Of a stretch of 64,000 bases of DNA, positions 33,942 to 42,988 are shown piece by piece. Each line of letters opens with the position of its first letter. The first letter of the stretch is position 1. Made by a program: the position numbers and the translations under genes. The notes below the pieces were generated by a model, which saw only the letters and a program-made list of their open reading frames with translations, made no database searches and had not been told where the DNA came from. Source of the DNA: Neobacillus jeddahensis (GTDB lineage Bacteria; Bacillota; Bacilli; Bacillales; Cytobacillaceae); the NCBI RefSeq assembly GCF_000612625.1, contig NZ_CCAS010000012.1:1-64000 (forward strand), given 5' to 3'.

Positions 33942-34745
33942 ATGAGCGATATTATAAACTATTACAATCAATTTGACGAGTGGGGCAGACTTGATCGTGA
34001 ACCAATCGAATTCCAAGTCAATTGGCACTATATAAAAGAATACATGCCAAAATCGGGTACTGTGCTGGATAATGGTGCGGGACCTGGAAAATATTCAATG
34101 GAACTTGCGAAAAAAGGCTATCAGGTAACCTTGACCGATATTACGCCCAGATTAGTGAAAATAGCGGAAACTAAGGCAAAGGAACTTGATTTAGGAGGTA
34201 AGTTTGACGGCTTTTATACGGCAGATGCTAGAAAGTTGACGATGTTGAGAGATGAACAGTTTGACGCCTCATTAATGCTTGGTCCTATGTACCATTTGCA
34301 AGAGAATAAGGATCGGATCGAGGCAGTTCAAGAATTGCATCGAGTGACAAAAAAGAACGGGATTGTTTTTGTGGCCTTTATGTCAAGAATTAGGCATATT
34401 CTGACTTCGCTCATATATCCTCAGAATTGGAAGCCCAATGACAATATGGATACCATTCATCAATTTTCACAAACAGGTTGCTTCCATCATGCCGACGAGG
34501 GTCGTTTTACGGGTGCATATTATTTTAATATAGAAGACATCAATCTTTTTATGGAATCGCAAGGATTCGAAACTCTGAATTTGCTAGGTTCCAATGTTGG
34601 CGCCATTTTGCCTCAGGATAGTTGGAATTACTGGAAGGAACGTAGGGAAGCCGAGAGGATTATCCAGTTACTTATTGAAAAAGCGACGGATCCCTATCTT
34701 CTGGGGATTTCCACTCACTTACTTTATATTGGCAGGAAAAAGTGA
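33942..34745 (+). CDS. Class I SAM-dependent methyltransferase
   Basis: A 267-residue cytosolic methyltransferase. The SAM-binding loop is VLDNGAGPGKYSMELAKKGYQVTLTDI (about residues 44-70; motif I with NGAGPG), and the post-motif region FDASLMLGPMYHLQ matches the Bacillus small-molecule methyltransferase group. ATG 33942 has AGGTGG five bases upstream. Substrate unknown. Confidence 0.85.
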   Translation: MSDIINYYNQFDEWGRLDREPIEFQVNWHYIKEYMPKSGTVLDNGAGPGKYSMELAKKGYQVTLTDITPRLVKIAETKAKELDLGGKFDGFYTADARKLTMLRDEQFDASLMLGPMYHLQENKDRIEAVQELHRVTKKNGIVFVAFMSRIRHILTSLIYPQNWKPNDNMDTIHQFSQTGCFHHADEGRFTGAYYFNIEDINLFMESQGFETLNLLGSNVGAILPQDSWNYWKERREAERIIQLLIEKATDPYLLGISTHLLYIGRKK

Positions 34746-34781
34746 CCTTGAGGAGAGAGGGACTGTAATTTGAAGCGTATG

Positions 34782-34834
34782 ATGCCCATGAAGGAAGAAA
34801 TAAGAGAAAAACGGTAACTAGACAAGGCGATTGA
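34782..34834 (+). repeat. Orphan copy of the 52-bp array unit
   Basis: ATGCCCATGAAGGAAG, an A-rich linker, then ACGGTAACTAG, with the same 32-base spacing from TGCCC to the GTAACTAG anchor as in the 16-17 kb array. It lies just after the methyltransferase stop. The trailing loop (ACAAGGCGATTG) is degenerate. Confidence 0.8.
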
Positions 34835-34987
34835 AAAATAGAATGATAGAAGTAAACGAATACAGAAGGTTTTACCTAAAAGGGTCATCAATATGTATAA
34901 TTTTACAACTAATAATAAAAAATACATAAACAACCATTTTCGCTTCCATACATAACTAAAATAGCATGAGATAGTAGGGATGACCGC

Positions 34988-35500
34988 ATGATGTATATCT
35001 ATAATGATTTTGGCGGGACACATACCACGTCTTTGGCAGCCGCCTATCATTTAAAACAACTACCGCAATCGGAACGAAGGCTCACCTCGGAAGAAATATT
35101 AAATGTGAAATACTTTAATCAGCTAACAAAAAGGGACTTTGGAAAACTGATTTTTCGCGGGATTGATGAAGATGGTCACTCCGTTTATACGATCGGTCGG
35201 AAACGGAATAAATATGTTGTTCCAGCTATGAAGGAGTTAACACTACTTTTAGAAGAAAAATTTCAGTTTAACGAACAAATTATCTTCTCTAATACCTCTC
35301 CCACTGTCCCGATTGCGTTGTCTTTAGGGGGATTTTTCTCTAGGGGGTTAAAAATAGACTTTATCGGCGTTCCCTTATTAGTGCTCGGGGCCAAACAATG
35401 CTGCGATAATATTTTTCGCTTGGTCGAAAATACAAAACAAATTGGGAAAGCCGCCAGCAAACAGAAAGTGATTATTATCGAAAATGAAAACTATAAATGA
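34988..35500 (+). CDS. DUF3189 family protein
   Basis: A 170-residue soluble protein with the DUF3189 opening MYIYNDFGGTHTTSLAAAYHL and the block DFGKLIFRGIDEDGHSVYTIGRKRNKYVVPAMKEL. The FGGTHT segment resembles a nucleotide-binding loop. The family is confined mainly to spore-forming Firmicutes and has no function assigned. Confidence 0.82.
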   Translation: MMYIYNDFGGTHTTSLAAAYHLKQLPQSERRLTSEEILNVKYFNQLTKRDFGKLIFRGIDEDGHSVYTIGRKRNKYVVPAMKELTLLLEEKFQFNEQIIFSNTSPTVPIALSLGGFFSRGLKIDFIGVPLLVLGAKQCCDNIFRLVENTKQIGKAASKQKVIIIENENYK

Positions 35501-35573
35501 TTCTATGAAGGAGATGGATGGGGCGAGGTCGCGGTACTCTGCTCACCGTCCATCCCCAATTCCACGAGGAGCT

Positions 35574-36761
35574 CTACCTAGTTTTTGTCCGATGAACGGC
35601 CCAGGCCAGCAGTCCGATGAAAATCATCAACCCCCCTGTCCAACAAACACCTTGCCATTTCCACCAACTCCAGGCAAAGCCACTAAGGGTAGAGCCGAGG
35701 GAACCGCCAAGAAAATAACTAACCATATAGACCGTGTTTAACCGACTGCGTGCCTCGGGAATTAAACTATAGATTCTGGTTTGGTTAGACACTTGAGCCC
35801 CTTGGACTCCCAAATCTAAAAGAATGACGCCCGCGACTAAGCCCCAGATGGATGTGCCCCAAATGCCAAAGAATAAATAGGATAAGAGGGTAATCCCAAT
35901 CAATAAGCCGACCATTTGCTTGGCGTTGAAGCGGTCTGCTAAGCGACCGACAACGGGTGCCCCGGCCGCTCCCACAACACCGACTAAGCCGAATAATCCA
36001 GCCACTTCACTGCCATAATGAAACGGTGCTCCTTCAAGAAAAAATGACAGTGAGGTCCAAAAGACACTAAAGCCGCCAAACAGCATTGCCCCGATTAAGG
36101 AAGCTTCACGTAAAATTGGTTGAGTGGCAATTAATTGCCCCATCGATTGAAATAGCTGTGGGTAAGTTAGTTGTGTTTCCGGGTAGCTTTTTGGCAAAAA
36201 TGTTCGCAATAGGACGGCCAATCCTAACATCATTGCAGCGGCAATCCAGTACATCGCGCGCCAGCCAAGGCTGCCGCCAATCAATCCGGAAACGGTCCGG
36301 GCTAAGAGAATCCCGATAAACAGTCCACTCATGATACTGCCTATCACTTTCCCCCGTTCACTGGGCGCGGCCAGCTGTGCAGCGAGGGGAATAATGATTT
36401 GCGGTACGACGGTTGTAATTCCAACGGCCAGACTCGCTAGGTTCATCCAAACGAGATTGGGGGCGGTGGCCACGGCGATCAGGGAGAGGGTGACGGCGAG
36501 CAGCAGCACGGTAATGAGTTGGCGGCGTTCCTTCATATCGCCCATCGGTACAAATAAAAACATCCCAACTGCATAGCCAATTTGGGTAAACATGGCGATG
36601 TTGCCGACCTGATGGGCTGTCGTCTGAAAGGAGTGACCCATATCGGCTAAGAGCGGTTGGTTATAATAGAGATTGGCCACCGCCATTCCACAGGCGAACG
36701 ACATCATTAAGATTAATTTTTTTGACAAGGTTTGTTCGACAGTTTCGAATTCTGTAACCAT
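35574..36761 (-). CDS. MFS transporter (YcaD/AraJ-like, 12 TM)
   Basis: A 395-residue secondary transporter with 12 helices. It opens LMMSFACGMAVANLYYNQPLLADMGHSF, a segment typical of the YnfM/NepI-like DHA1 group, and has motif A variants PMGDMKERR and GRLADRFNAKQ. ATG 36761 has AAGGAG nine bases upstream. Likely exports a sugar, nucleoside or drug; the substrate cannot be read. Confidence 0.85.
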   Translation of the reverse strand: MVTEFETVEQTLSKKLILMMSFACGMAVANLYYNQPLLADMGHSFQTTAHQVGNIAMFTQIGYAVGMFLFVPMGDMKERRQLITVLLLAVTLSLIAVATAPNLVWMNLASLAVGITTVVPQIIIPLAAQLAAPSERGKVIGSIMSGLFIGILLARTVSGLIGGSLGWRAMYWIAAAMMLGLAVLLRTFLPKSYPETQLTYPQLFQSMGQLIATQPILREASLIGAMLFGGFSVFWTSLSFFLEGAPFHYGSEVAGLFGLVGVVGAAGAPVVGRLADRFNAKQMVGLLIGITLLSYLFFGIWGTSIWGLVAGVILLDLGVQGAQVSNQTRIYSLIPEARSRLNTVYMVSYFLGGSLGSTLSGFAWSWWKWQGVCWTGGLMIFIGLLAWAVHRTKTR

Positions 36762-36929
36762 CGTATCATTCTCCTTTCCATCCGGTTTCTTACCCATCCA
36801 GAAGTTAATAGATTCTACAAAAAAGGTGAAAAACCCTTTCTTACTTATAGCTTTCTAGAAATGTCATGCGTTTGCACATTTCTTCATATGGTACTATAGT
36901 GAGAATTTTTGAGATGGGTGGGTTATGAG

Positions 36930-37850
36930 ATGGGTATGGATGAGATAAGGAGAGAAATAGATTACTATCGTATCAAAATTCATGAAACGAATCATCCTTA
37001 TTTTTGGTATTACTTGGCTGATGCACAAGCACGAGCGGGATTCACGGCGCAAGCGTTGCAATCAATTGATACCGCTTTGTCATTTACATCTCCCTTTCCT
37101 TCCAGACAAGGACTTTTGGAGTTGCGGACGATGCTCCAGCCAAATCCTCCACAAGAAACCCCGACGATTGTGACAGCGAAGCGAGGGGATATTGACGGGG
37201 ATGGTGTACTTGACAATGTACTGCTGACCGCTCATAAAACGGCGGATAGTCCTTTCTGGCAGCAAATCACGCTAGTTATTCAAAATGGTCGGACACATCA
37301 GGATCAACAGATCACCTTACCGAACAACGGCGGCTACAATCCAACACTGTTTCTCGGTGATTTTACAGGGAACAAGGTCGATGATATTTTGGTGGTGATC
37401 GATAGCGGCGGCAGCTCTGGGTCGATCTATGCCTATGTTTTTTCACAAATGAACGGGCAAATGAGACAAATCTTTGATTCAGAGACCTTCAATGTAACTT
37501 ATCAATATGAGGTGAATTATGATAACCAATACAAAGCGACCGTGCTCAGTAAGAATGTGAAGGAACAGTATGTTCTAGATCTAACTTATAAGGGGAAGGA
37601 GTATTTAGGGGAGATTTATACGCCGAAGGGTGAGCTAAAGGCGCCGATTGAGGGCTGGGTCAATCCGTTGTCCGGATTATATCCAATTGATTTCAATCGG
37701 GATGGAACGAATGAGCTTTTGGCTTATCAGCGAATCGCCGGAAGGTATAATGCTGATGGGCTCGGTTATGTTGAGACGGTTTTGAAATGGAACGGACAGC
37801 GATTTGCCCATGACAGACAGAATGTCGCAATTGTGGGTGGGCAAATCTAG
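36930..37850 (+). CDS. FG-GAP/VCBS-like beta-propeller protein without signal peptide
   Basis: A 306-residue protein. Residues 1-55 are helical and TPR-like (YYLADAQARAGFTAQALQSIDTALSF). The rest holds repeated calcium-type loops RGDIDGDGVLDN, GDFTGNKVDDILV and PIDFNRDGTNELL, as in FG-GAP propellers. There is no signal peptide or anchor, although such propellers are usually extracellular. GGGTGGG supports ATG 36930. Function unknown. Confidence 0.7.
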   Translation: MGMDEIRREIDYYRIKIHETNHPYFWYYLADAQARAGFTAQALQSIDTALSFTSPFPSRQGLLELRTMLQPNPPQETPTIVTAKRGDIDGDGVLDNVLLTAHKTADSPFWQQITLVIQNGRTHQDQQITLPNNGGYNPTLFLGDFTGNKVDDILVVIDSGGSSGSIYAYVFSQMNGQMRQIFDSETFNVTYQYEVNYDNQYKATVLSKNVKEQYVLDLTYKGKEYLGEIYTPKGELKAPIEGWVNPLSGLYPIDFNRDGTNELLAYQRIAGRYNADGLGYVETVLKWNGQRFAHDRQNVAIVGGQI

Positions 37851-37988
37851 CGCATTGACCTTTAGACTGTCATGTCTCTCTGGCAACTTTCATAATATGT
37901 TCCAATTTTGACAAATAGATTGGCCTATTTCTATGCTACGCTTACATTACAAATGGAATATATCTATAAAATGCTGGGAGTGTTAGGG

Positions 37989-38231
37989 ATGAGCTGTGGT
38001 TGCACAGAAAGGTTACAAGATGGGAAAGATGTTGTGGATCATGTAAAAAGTAAAGGGAAGGCAGATTTTGCACCAGCAGTAGCACACGAAATTCACTGTG
38101 AGTGTGGAACAACGTTTATCTTAGAAACGATTATTATGAATTGCCCCCATTGCGAAATGACCTATGCTGTTACACCTTGTGGGTCGGATGACGTCAATAA
38201 TGTCAAAGCCGCTGGTATTAAGTACGCATAA
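37989..38231 (+). CDS. Small cysteine-rich zinc-ribbon protein
   Basis: An 80-residue protein, MSCGCTERLQDGKDVVDHV, with two metal-type pairs: CEC near residues 38-40 and CPHC near residues 53-56. A further Cys lies near the C-terminus (TPCGSDD). ATG 37989 has GGGAG eight bases upstream; the frame extends further upstream without a site. Function unknown. Confidence 0.7.
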   Translation: MSCGCTERLQDGKDVVDHVKSKGKADFAPAVAHEIHCECGTTFILETIIMNCPHCEMTYAVTPCGSDDVNNVKAAGIKYA

Positions 38232-38316
38232 AAATTAAGCTGGGTTGGACTTGGGTAATAAAGAGGCTGCTATTGCGGTCTTTTTTTATAAGATAAGCCA
38301 CAGTGAGCCAAATATA

Positions 38317-38325
38317 TGATATACT
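38317..38325 (+). promoter_or_regulatory. Extended -10 promoter upstream of the antiporter gene
   Basis: TGATATACT is an extended -10. The transcript would start near 38332 and meet a strong terminator within about 70 bases. Confidence 0.5.
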
Positions 38326-38354
38326 ATAGATAATAAAATACGAAGTACTTGGAG

Positions 38355-38403
38355 GAGCCTGTCACCAAGGGACTATTATGTCCTTTGGTAACAGGCTCTT
38401 TTT
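38355..38403 (+). terminator. Strong terminator or attenuator in the antiporter leader
   Basis: GAGCCTGT pairs with ACAGGCTC and, further in, ACCAAGGGAC with GTCCTTTGGT, followed by TTTTTG. It lies between a promoter and the antiporter gene, so it either attenuates that gene or ends a very short RNA. Confidence 0.75.
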
Positions 38404-38454
38404 GTATTTTTTTTTAATAAAAGTCAATAATATCGACGAAAGGTGGCCATATAA

Positions 38455-39606
38455 GTGTTAATATTACAAATTGCGATTATTTTAATTGCCTCTAAAATAG
38501 CGGGGAGCCTCAGTGTAAGGTTAGGTCAGCCTTCCGTTCTTGGCAAACTCCTGATTGGAATTGTCCTGGGTCCATCGGTTTTAGGGCTCGTAACCGAGTC
38601 AGAAACATTAGCTGAATTTAGTCAAATTGGCGTGATCTTGTTAATGTTTATTGCCGGACTGGAAACGGATATGGATGAATTTAAACGTACTGGCAAGGCC
38701 TCCACCTTTGTAGGCTTTGGTGGCATTATCGTTCCCCTTGTTTTAGGTTATTTAATGGGGATGCTCCTAAATTTAACGACGATGGAATCGTGGTTTTTAG
38801 GGCTGCTGCTTTCGGCCACAAGTGTCAGTATCTCGGTGCAAGCTTTGAAAGAAATGAACCAATTAAAAACCCCTGAAGGAACGACCATCTTAGGAGCAGC
38901 CGTCATTGATGATGTGGTTGTCATCATTGCCTTGGCGTTCTTAATGAGTTTTTCAGGTGGAGATGTCAATTTAACGATGGTAATCGTAAAGAAAGTTTTA
39001 TTCTTTGCCGGAGCCATTTTAGTTGGATGGAAGATCGTTCCGTGGTTTATGAGGAAATTTTCCTCAATGAAAGTAACGGAATCCGTCGTTTCGTCAGCCC
39101 TGATTATTTGCTTTGTTATTGCTTATTTTGCTGAATACACAGGGGTTGCGGCCATTATTGGTGCCTATATTGCCGGGGTGGCTATCAGTGTAACAGACTA
39201 CAAGCATGAAGTGTTTGAGAAGATCGAAAATATTGGTTATTCATTATTTGTTCCGATTTTCTTTACATCAATTGGGATCACAGCCGAGTTCTCTGGAATC
39301 ACGGAACATATCGGGCTGATTGTGATTCTTAGTGTCATAGCCATTCTAACTAAATTAATTGGTGCTTCCGTTGGTGCGAAACTGGCTGGCTTTGGCTGGA
39401 ATAGTTCATTAGGGATAGGGGCAGCGATGGTATCTCGTGGGGAAGTCGCCTTAATCATTGCAGCTATTGGTTTGGAATCGAATCTACTAAGTCAAGATAT
39501 GTTTGCCGTGATTGTGGTCGTGGTCCTCGTTACCACGATTGTCACTCCCCCAATGATGAAATTGTTTTTTAAATCAAACAAGCAAAAGGATGCTAATGTG
39601 GTGTAA
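38455..39606 (+). CDS. CPA2-family cation:proton antiporter
   Basis: A membrane antiporter of 383 residues with about 12 helices and no RCK domain. Family blocks are LGQPSVLGKLLIGIVLGPSVLG (24-45), the core ATSVSISVQALKEM, and the Asp pair AAVIDDVVVIIALA near residues 148-161 that carries cations. GTG 38455 has AAAGGTGG upstream. It probably exchanges Na+ or K+ for H+. Its transcript carries the leader hairpin above. Confidence 0.88.
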   Translation: MLILQIAIILIASKIAGSLSVRLGQPSVLGKLLIGIVLGPSVLGLVTESETLAEFSQIGVILLMFIAGLETDMDEFKRTGKASTFVGFGGIIVPLVLGYLMGMLLNLTTMESWFLGLLLSATSVSISVQALKEMNQLKTPEGTTILGAAVIDDVVVIIALAFLMSFSGGDVNLTMVIVKKVLFFAGAILVGWKIVPWFMRKFSSMKVTESVVSSALIICFVIAYFAEYTGVAAIIGAYIAGVAISVTDYKHEVFEKIENIGYSLFVPIFFTSIGITAEFSGITEHIGLIVILSVIAILTKLIGASVGAKLAGFGWNSSLGIGAAMVSRGEVALIIAAIGLESNLLSQDMFAVIVVVVLVTTIVTPPMMKLFFKSNKQKDANVV

Positions 39607-39660
39607 CATATGAAAAGGGTTGTTCGATAATATTTGATGAAGAGGGGGAGAGAGTTGGGT

Positions 39661-41274
39661 ATGAAAACAAGGAATAAGTTAGTCCGAATGACAAAGGTAC
39701 TTTCGATGTTCTTCATCATCTTCCTTCAAATATATTGGTATAAAATCCGCAGAAAATCTAAGCTGGATTGGGAAAGACTTTGGGGGGAAATAGGAGAACG
39801 TTGTAGAAACACACTCTTTGAATTAGAAGGTTTGCTCATCAAAATCGGCCAGCTCTTAAGCACCCGTGCTGATTTACTGCCTCCTACATTTATACAAAAA
39901 ATTGAAGATCTCACTGATAAAGTTCCCCCCTCTAACTGGAATGAGATTCAGGAAATCCTTGAAAGAGAGTGGGGAGAAGGCTACCAGCAATTGTTCATCT
40001 CCATCGACAAAAATGCGATTGCTTCGGCTTCGATTGGGGAGGTTTACAAGGGGGTACTGCAGGACGGATCAGAGGTTGCAATTAAAGTTAAACGTCCACA
40101 TATTGATGAAATTGTCCAAACCGATTTTCGCACTTTAAAGATCATCATGTGGTTTGCTGACCATCTTGTTCCGATTCCAAAAGGGTTTATCAATTTTAAA
40201 GTCCTGTTTAAGGAATTGAAACAGGTAATTGAGCGAGAGCTTGACTATTCAAAGGAACATGACACATTATTATTTTTTAAAGAACGTTTTAAGGACATGG
40301 ATATTGTAAAAATTCCTTCTGTGTATTCCGAACATAGTACGGAACATGTACTGGTAATGGAATGGGTAGAAGGGGTGCGGCTGTCCGATGGGGAGGAACT
40401 GGAGCAGGTGGCTGTAGGTCGACACGAACTGGCTCAAAGGCTTATGAAGGTGTTCCTTCCACAATGGCTGGAGCCAGGCATGTTTCATGCGGATCCGCAT
40501 TTAGGAAATGTGCTTGTGTCCAAGGAAGGTAAGATTATCTTGCTTGATTTTGGAATGGTCGGGGAAATCACTAAACAGGATGCGGCCCACTTTCAAGGGC
40601 TAATCGAGAGCTTTCTTGCTAAAAATTACCCGAAGGCCGTTGAATGCTTGTCACGATTAGGATTTTTACTCCCAGAGGCTGATTCTAGAACGATAGAACG
40701 ACTATTAGCCGAAATGCTCTCCATCCAACCCGGTCAATTAAAGGAACTGGATTTGCTGGCGTTAAAAATGGAAATGAACGATATGATTCAAGCACTCCCT
40801 ATTCAAGTTCCAACCAGGTTTGTTTTTTTAGGTCGATCATTTGTTACGATTGAAGGAATGATTCGCAATCTAGTACCAGAGTCAGAACTTATGGAGTTAG
40901 GAAAACCGGTTTTCATGGAGTGGGTAAGCAAACAAGGAAATAAGTGGTCATTTGTATGGCATTGGCTGCAATCACAACCGATTTTTAAAATTTTTCATTC
41001 TGTCACAGAATTTTTACAAACACCACAAAAATTAGCAGAATTAAAGGAAATTGAACAAAGAAGACAATTTCAATTTATGATTTATGAAAATACTAGAAGG
41101 CATTTATTTCAATTACTCTTACTTGGACTCATAGGATTAGTGGCTGGTTATTATACCTCTCAGGGTCTTATTGTGAAGCTATCAGTGGTGGTTACAGTCT
41201 TTGCGTTTGTTGGGTATCTTTCTTATGGTTATAAACTGAAAAAATGGATGAAGTTTATGCATGAAAAGCGATGA
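39661..41274 (+). CDS. ABC1/AarF-family atypical kinase (UbiB-like)
   Basis: A 537-residue protein. N-terminal region with a hydrophobic segment, the diagnostic KxGQ motif LLIKIGQLLSTRADLLP, Ala-rich nucleotide loop ASASIGEVYKG, Lys in VAIKVKRP, catalytic block FHADPHLGNVLV and LLDFGMVG. Two C-terminal helices (near 480-520) anchor it in the membrane. Relatives support isoprenoid-quinone or lipid metabolism as ATPases; the role in Bacillus is unclear. ATG 39661 follows GGGGGAG. It lies 55 bases after the antiporter and may be cotranscribed. Confidence 0.88.
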   Translation: MKTRNKLVRMTKVLSMFFIIFLQIYWYKIRRKSKLDWERLWGEIGERCRNTLFELEGLLIKIGQLLSTRADLLPPTFIQKIEDLTDKVPPSNWNEIQEILEREWGEGYQQLFISIDKNAIASASIGEVYKGVLQDGSEVAIKVKRPHIDEIVQTDFRTLKIIMWFADHLVPIPKGFINFKVLFKELKQVIERELDYSKEHDTLLFFKERFKDMDIVKIPSVYSEHSTEHVLVMEWVEGVRLSDGEELEQVAVGRHELAQRLMKVFLPQWLEPGMFHADPHLGNVLVSKEGKIILLDFGMVGEITKQDAAHFQGLIESFLAKNYPKAVECLSRLGFLLPEADSRTIERLLAEMLSIQPGQLKELDLLALKMEMNDMIQALPIQVPTRFVFLGRSFVTIEGMIRNLVPESELMELGKPVFMEWVSKQGNKWSFVWHWLQSQPIFKIFHSVTEFLQTPQKLAELKEIEQRRQFQFMIYENTRRHLFQLLLLGLIGLVAGYYTSQGLIVKLSVVVTVFAFVGYLSYGYKLKKWMKFMHEKR

Positions 41275-41287
41275 GAATAGAATAAAA

Positions 41288-41324
41288 AAATGGGATCCTC
41301 ACTCACCGTGAAGGATCCCATTTC
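41288..41324. terminator. Bidirectional terminator
   Basis: AAATGGGATCCTC pairs with GAAGGATCCCATTT (one mismatch). The T run is better on the minus strand, where it directly follows the microprotein stop. Confidence 0.8.
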
Positions 41325-41325
41325 G

Positions 41326-41463
41326 TTATATGCCGTTAGCGAGAACCGTCACTACTGTGCTTAGTACAATCGTACCGGTCATGATAGAAATATAAACAAG
41401 AATTTTCTTTCTCTTTTTCTTCTTCAATACTTCTTCTGGAGTAGCCCAAAAACTTTTTGACAT
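41326..41463 (-). CDS. 45-residue single-helix membrane microprotein
   Basis: ATG 41463 with AGGGGA eight bases upstream on the minus strand. The product starts MSKSFWATPEEV, has a Lys/Arg-rich stretch (LKKKKRKKI) and one transmembrane helix (LVYISIMTGTIVLSTVVTVL). A clean terminator follows. Resembles other single-helix proteins of Bacillus; not identified. Confidence 0.6.
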   Translation of the reverse strand: MSKSFWATPEEVLKKKKRKKILVYISIMTGTIVLSTVVTVLANGI

Positions 41464-41792
41464 CAATTATTTCCCCTTTTGTTGTTTGATGGTAGCTGGC
41501 TGACTTTGTCATAAAGACAGAAGACCCTATAGCTTTGCGTCATTACTTTTCAGTAATTTTGCCTTTACACATTTGGACACTAAAAATATATTATACAACT
41601 TAAATACGTTAAATAATATATTAAAAGTTACTTTTCTAAGAGGAATATACTAGTAAATGTAGTCTGGAATTAGTAGTAATAGACTATCCTTTCATAGTTT
41701 GGTTGTTACGTTCCTCATATCAAGCCCACACCATCCTTTGGCAATCGGAATAAGCTAGTTAGTGAGATTGTCATATGGAGGGAAGAGATGAT

Positions 41793-42710
41793 ATGAAAAA
41801 ACGCCAATGGATTTGGTGTATTGTTTTCAGTGCCATTTTGGTTCTCCCATTGCTTCTTGTATTCTTCAACCATCCCACTACACAAAATCATCCCCAACCA
41901 CCTCAAACCACACAGAAGGATTCAACCACACAGGGAGATCAAGCCCAAGAGGAACCAAACAAGCAAGAGGATCCACCTAAGAAAGAGGACCCAGCCAAAC
42001 AAGAGGAACCAGCTAAGCAAGAGGAACCAGCCAAAGATAAACCACCCGCACCAGAGGAAAAACCTACTATTGTCTGGGGGGTAGACACCGCCTCTAAAGT
42101 AGATGCGGCCTTCATAAAGTGTGTAAAAGATAACTATGGTCCACCGGCAGTGTTCGGGCGCTATTTAGAGACGAAGGAAGGAATATCGGTCGGATTGACG
42201 GCCGAGGAAGCCGATTTATTGCACAAGCAAGGCATCAAGATTTTACCGATATTTAATCACTTTACCAAAGCTGTCGGTTATGAAAAAGGTGTGGCCGAGG
42301 CCAAAGAAGCCATTTCCTATTCACAAAAATTAGGAATCCCTGAAGGAATCGCTATCTTTGCCGATATTGAACCAAATTATCCAGTGGATGAAGCGTTTAT
42401 TCGCGGCTGGGTTGAGACTTTGGCGGGTTCACCTTACAAACCAGGTATTTATGGGGTTTTCACTCCCGATAGTAAGTTGACCGCCGCGTATCAAGCTGCG
42501 GCAGCGAAAACGAAAGCCGTTCAGGAGCAAACGATTCTCTGGAGTAGTAATCCCGATCCAGGGGTGACCAAGCAATCGAAGGCGCCTGCCTTTCAGCCTG
42601 GTGCGCCGAAAGATGTGAATATTTCTATTTGGCAATACGGCATTGATGGGGAGACGTGTAATATTGACACGAATCTTATTCAGTCTAGTGTGTTAGAGCT
42701 ATTGTGGTAG
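41793..42710 (+). CDS. DUF1906 (glycoside hydrolase-like) surface protein
   Basis: A 305-residue exported or membrane-anchored protein. Residues 5-24 form a signal or anchor helix without an obvious cleavage site, and 25-90 are a Pro/Glu/Lys-rich spacer with repeats of KQEEPA. The C-terminal domain (about 93-305) is the Rv2525c-like GH fold: VWGVDTASKVDAAF, FGRYLETKEGIS, IAIFADIEPNY and IWQYGIDGETCNIDTN. It probably acts on the cell wall. ATG 41793 has GGAGGGAAGAG upstream. Confidence 0.85.
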   Translation: MKKRQWIWCIVFSAILVLPLLLVFFNHPTTQNHPQPPQTTQKDSTTQGDQAQEEPNKQEDPPKKEDPAKQEEPAKQEEPAKDKPPAPEEKPTIVWGVDTASKVDAAFIKCVKDNYGPPAVFGRYLETKEGISVGLTAEEADLLHKQGIKILPIFNHFTKAVGYEKGVAEAKEAISYSQKLGIPEGIAIFADIEPNYPVDEAFIRGWVETLAGSPYKPGIYGVFTPDSKLTAAYQAAAAKTKAVQEQTILWSSNPDPGVTKQSKAPAFQPGAPKDVNISIWQYGIDGETCNIDTNLIQSSVLELLW

Positions 42711-42774
42711 AATGTGGGGTCCTTCCTTAGATGGTAAGATAGAGATGACACATTTTAATAGAATAAAAACATAC

Positions 42775-42832
42775 CTAATTGGCGTCCGGAAATGACATTA
42801 GAGGAAATTGCGGGAGCCAATTAGCGTCATTT
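42775..42832 (+). promoter_or_regulatory. Two interlocked inverted repeats
   Basis: A: CTAATTGGC (42775) with GCCAATTAG (42816). B: AAATGAC (42790) with GTCATTT (42826). The order A-B-A'-B' crosses, so the RNA can form a pseudoknot or two exclusive hairpins; B ends in TTTT and could terminate the DUF1906 transcript. Confidence 0.4.
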
Positions 42833-42908
42833 TTAGTAAAATCAGAAATTAGTCCAATGTTTGCACAAAGAGAGTGGGGCCATTTGGTCTCTACATTTGA
42901 AATAGTTA

Positions 42909-42958
42909 GGCTTATAGTTATAGTTAAGTAATTACTTACTATAAGATAAGCCTTTTTT
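42909..42958 (+). terminator. Terminator-like hairpin upstream of the PTS regulator
   Basis: GGCTTAT/ATAAGCC outer stem with an inner TATAG/CTATA and TAAGT/ACTTA, followed by six T, 30 bases before ATG 42989. It could be an attenuator of the PTS operon or the upstream unit's terminator. Confidence 0.6.
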
Positions 42959-42988
42959 ACATGGTTTTATGGTGGAGGGAGGTCGCAA

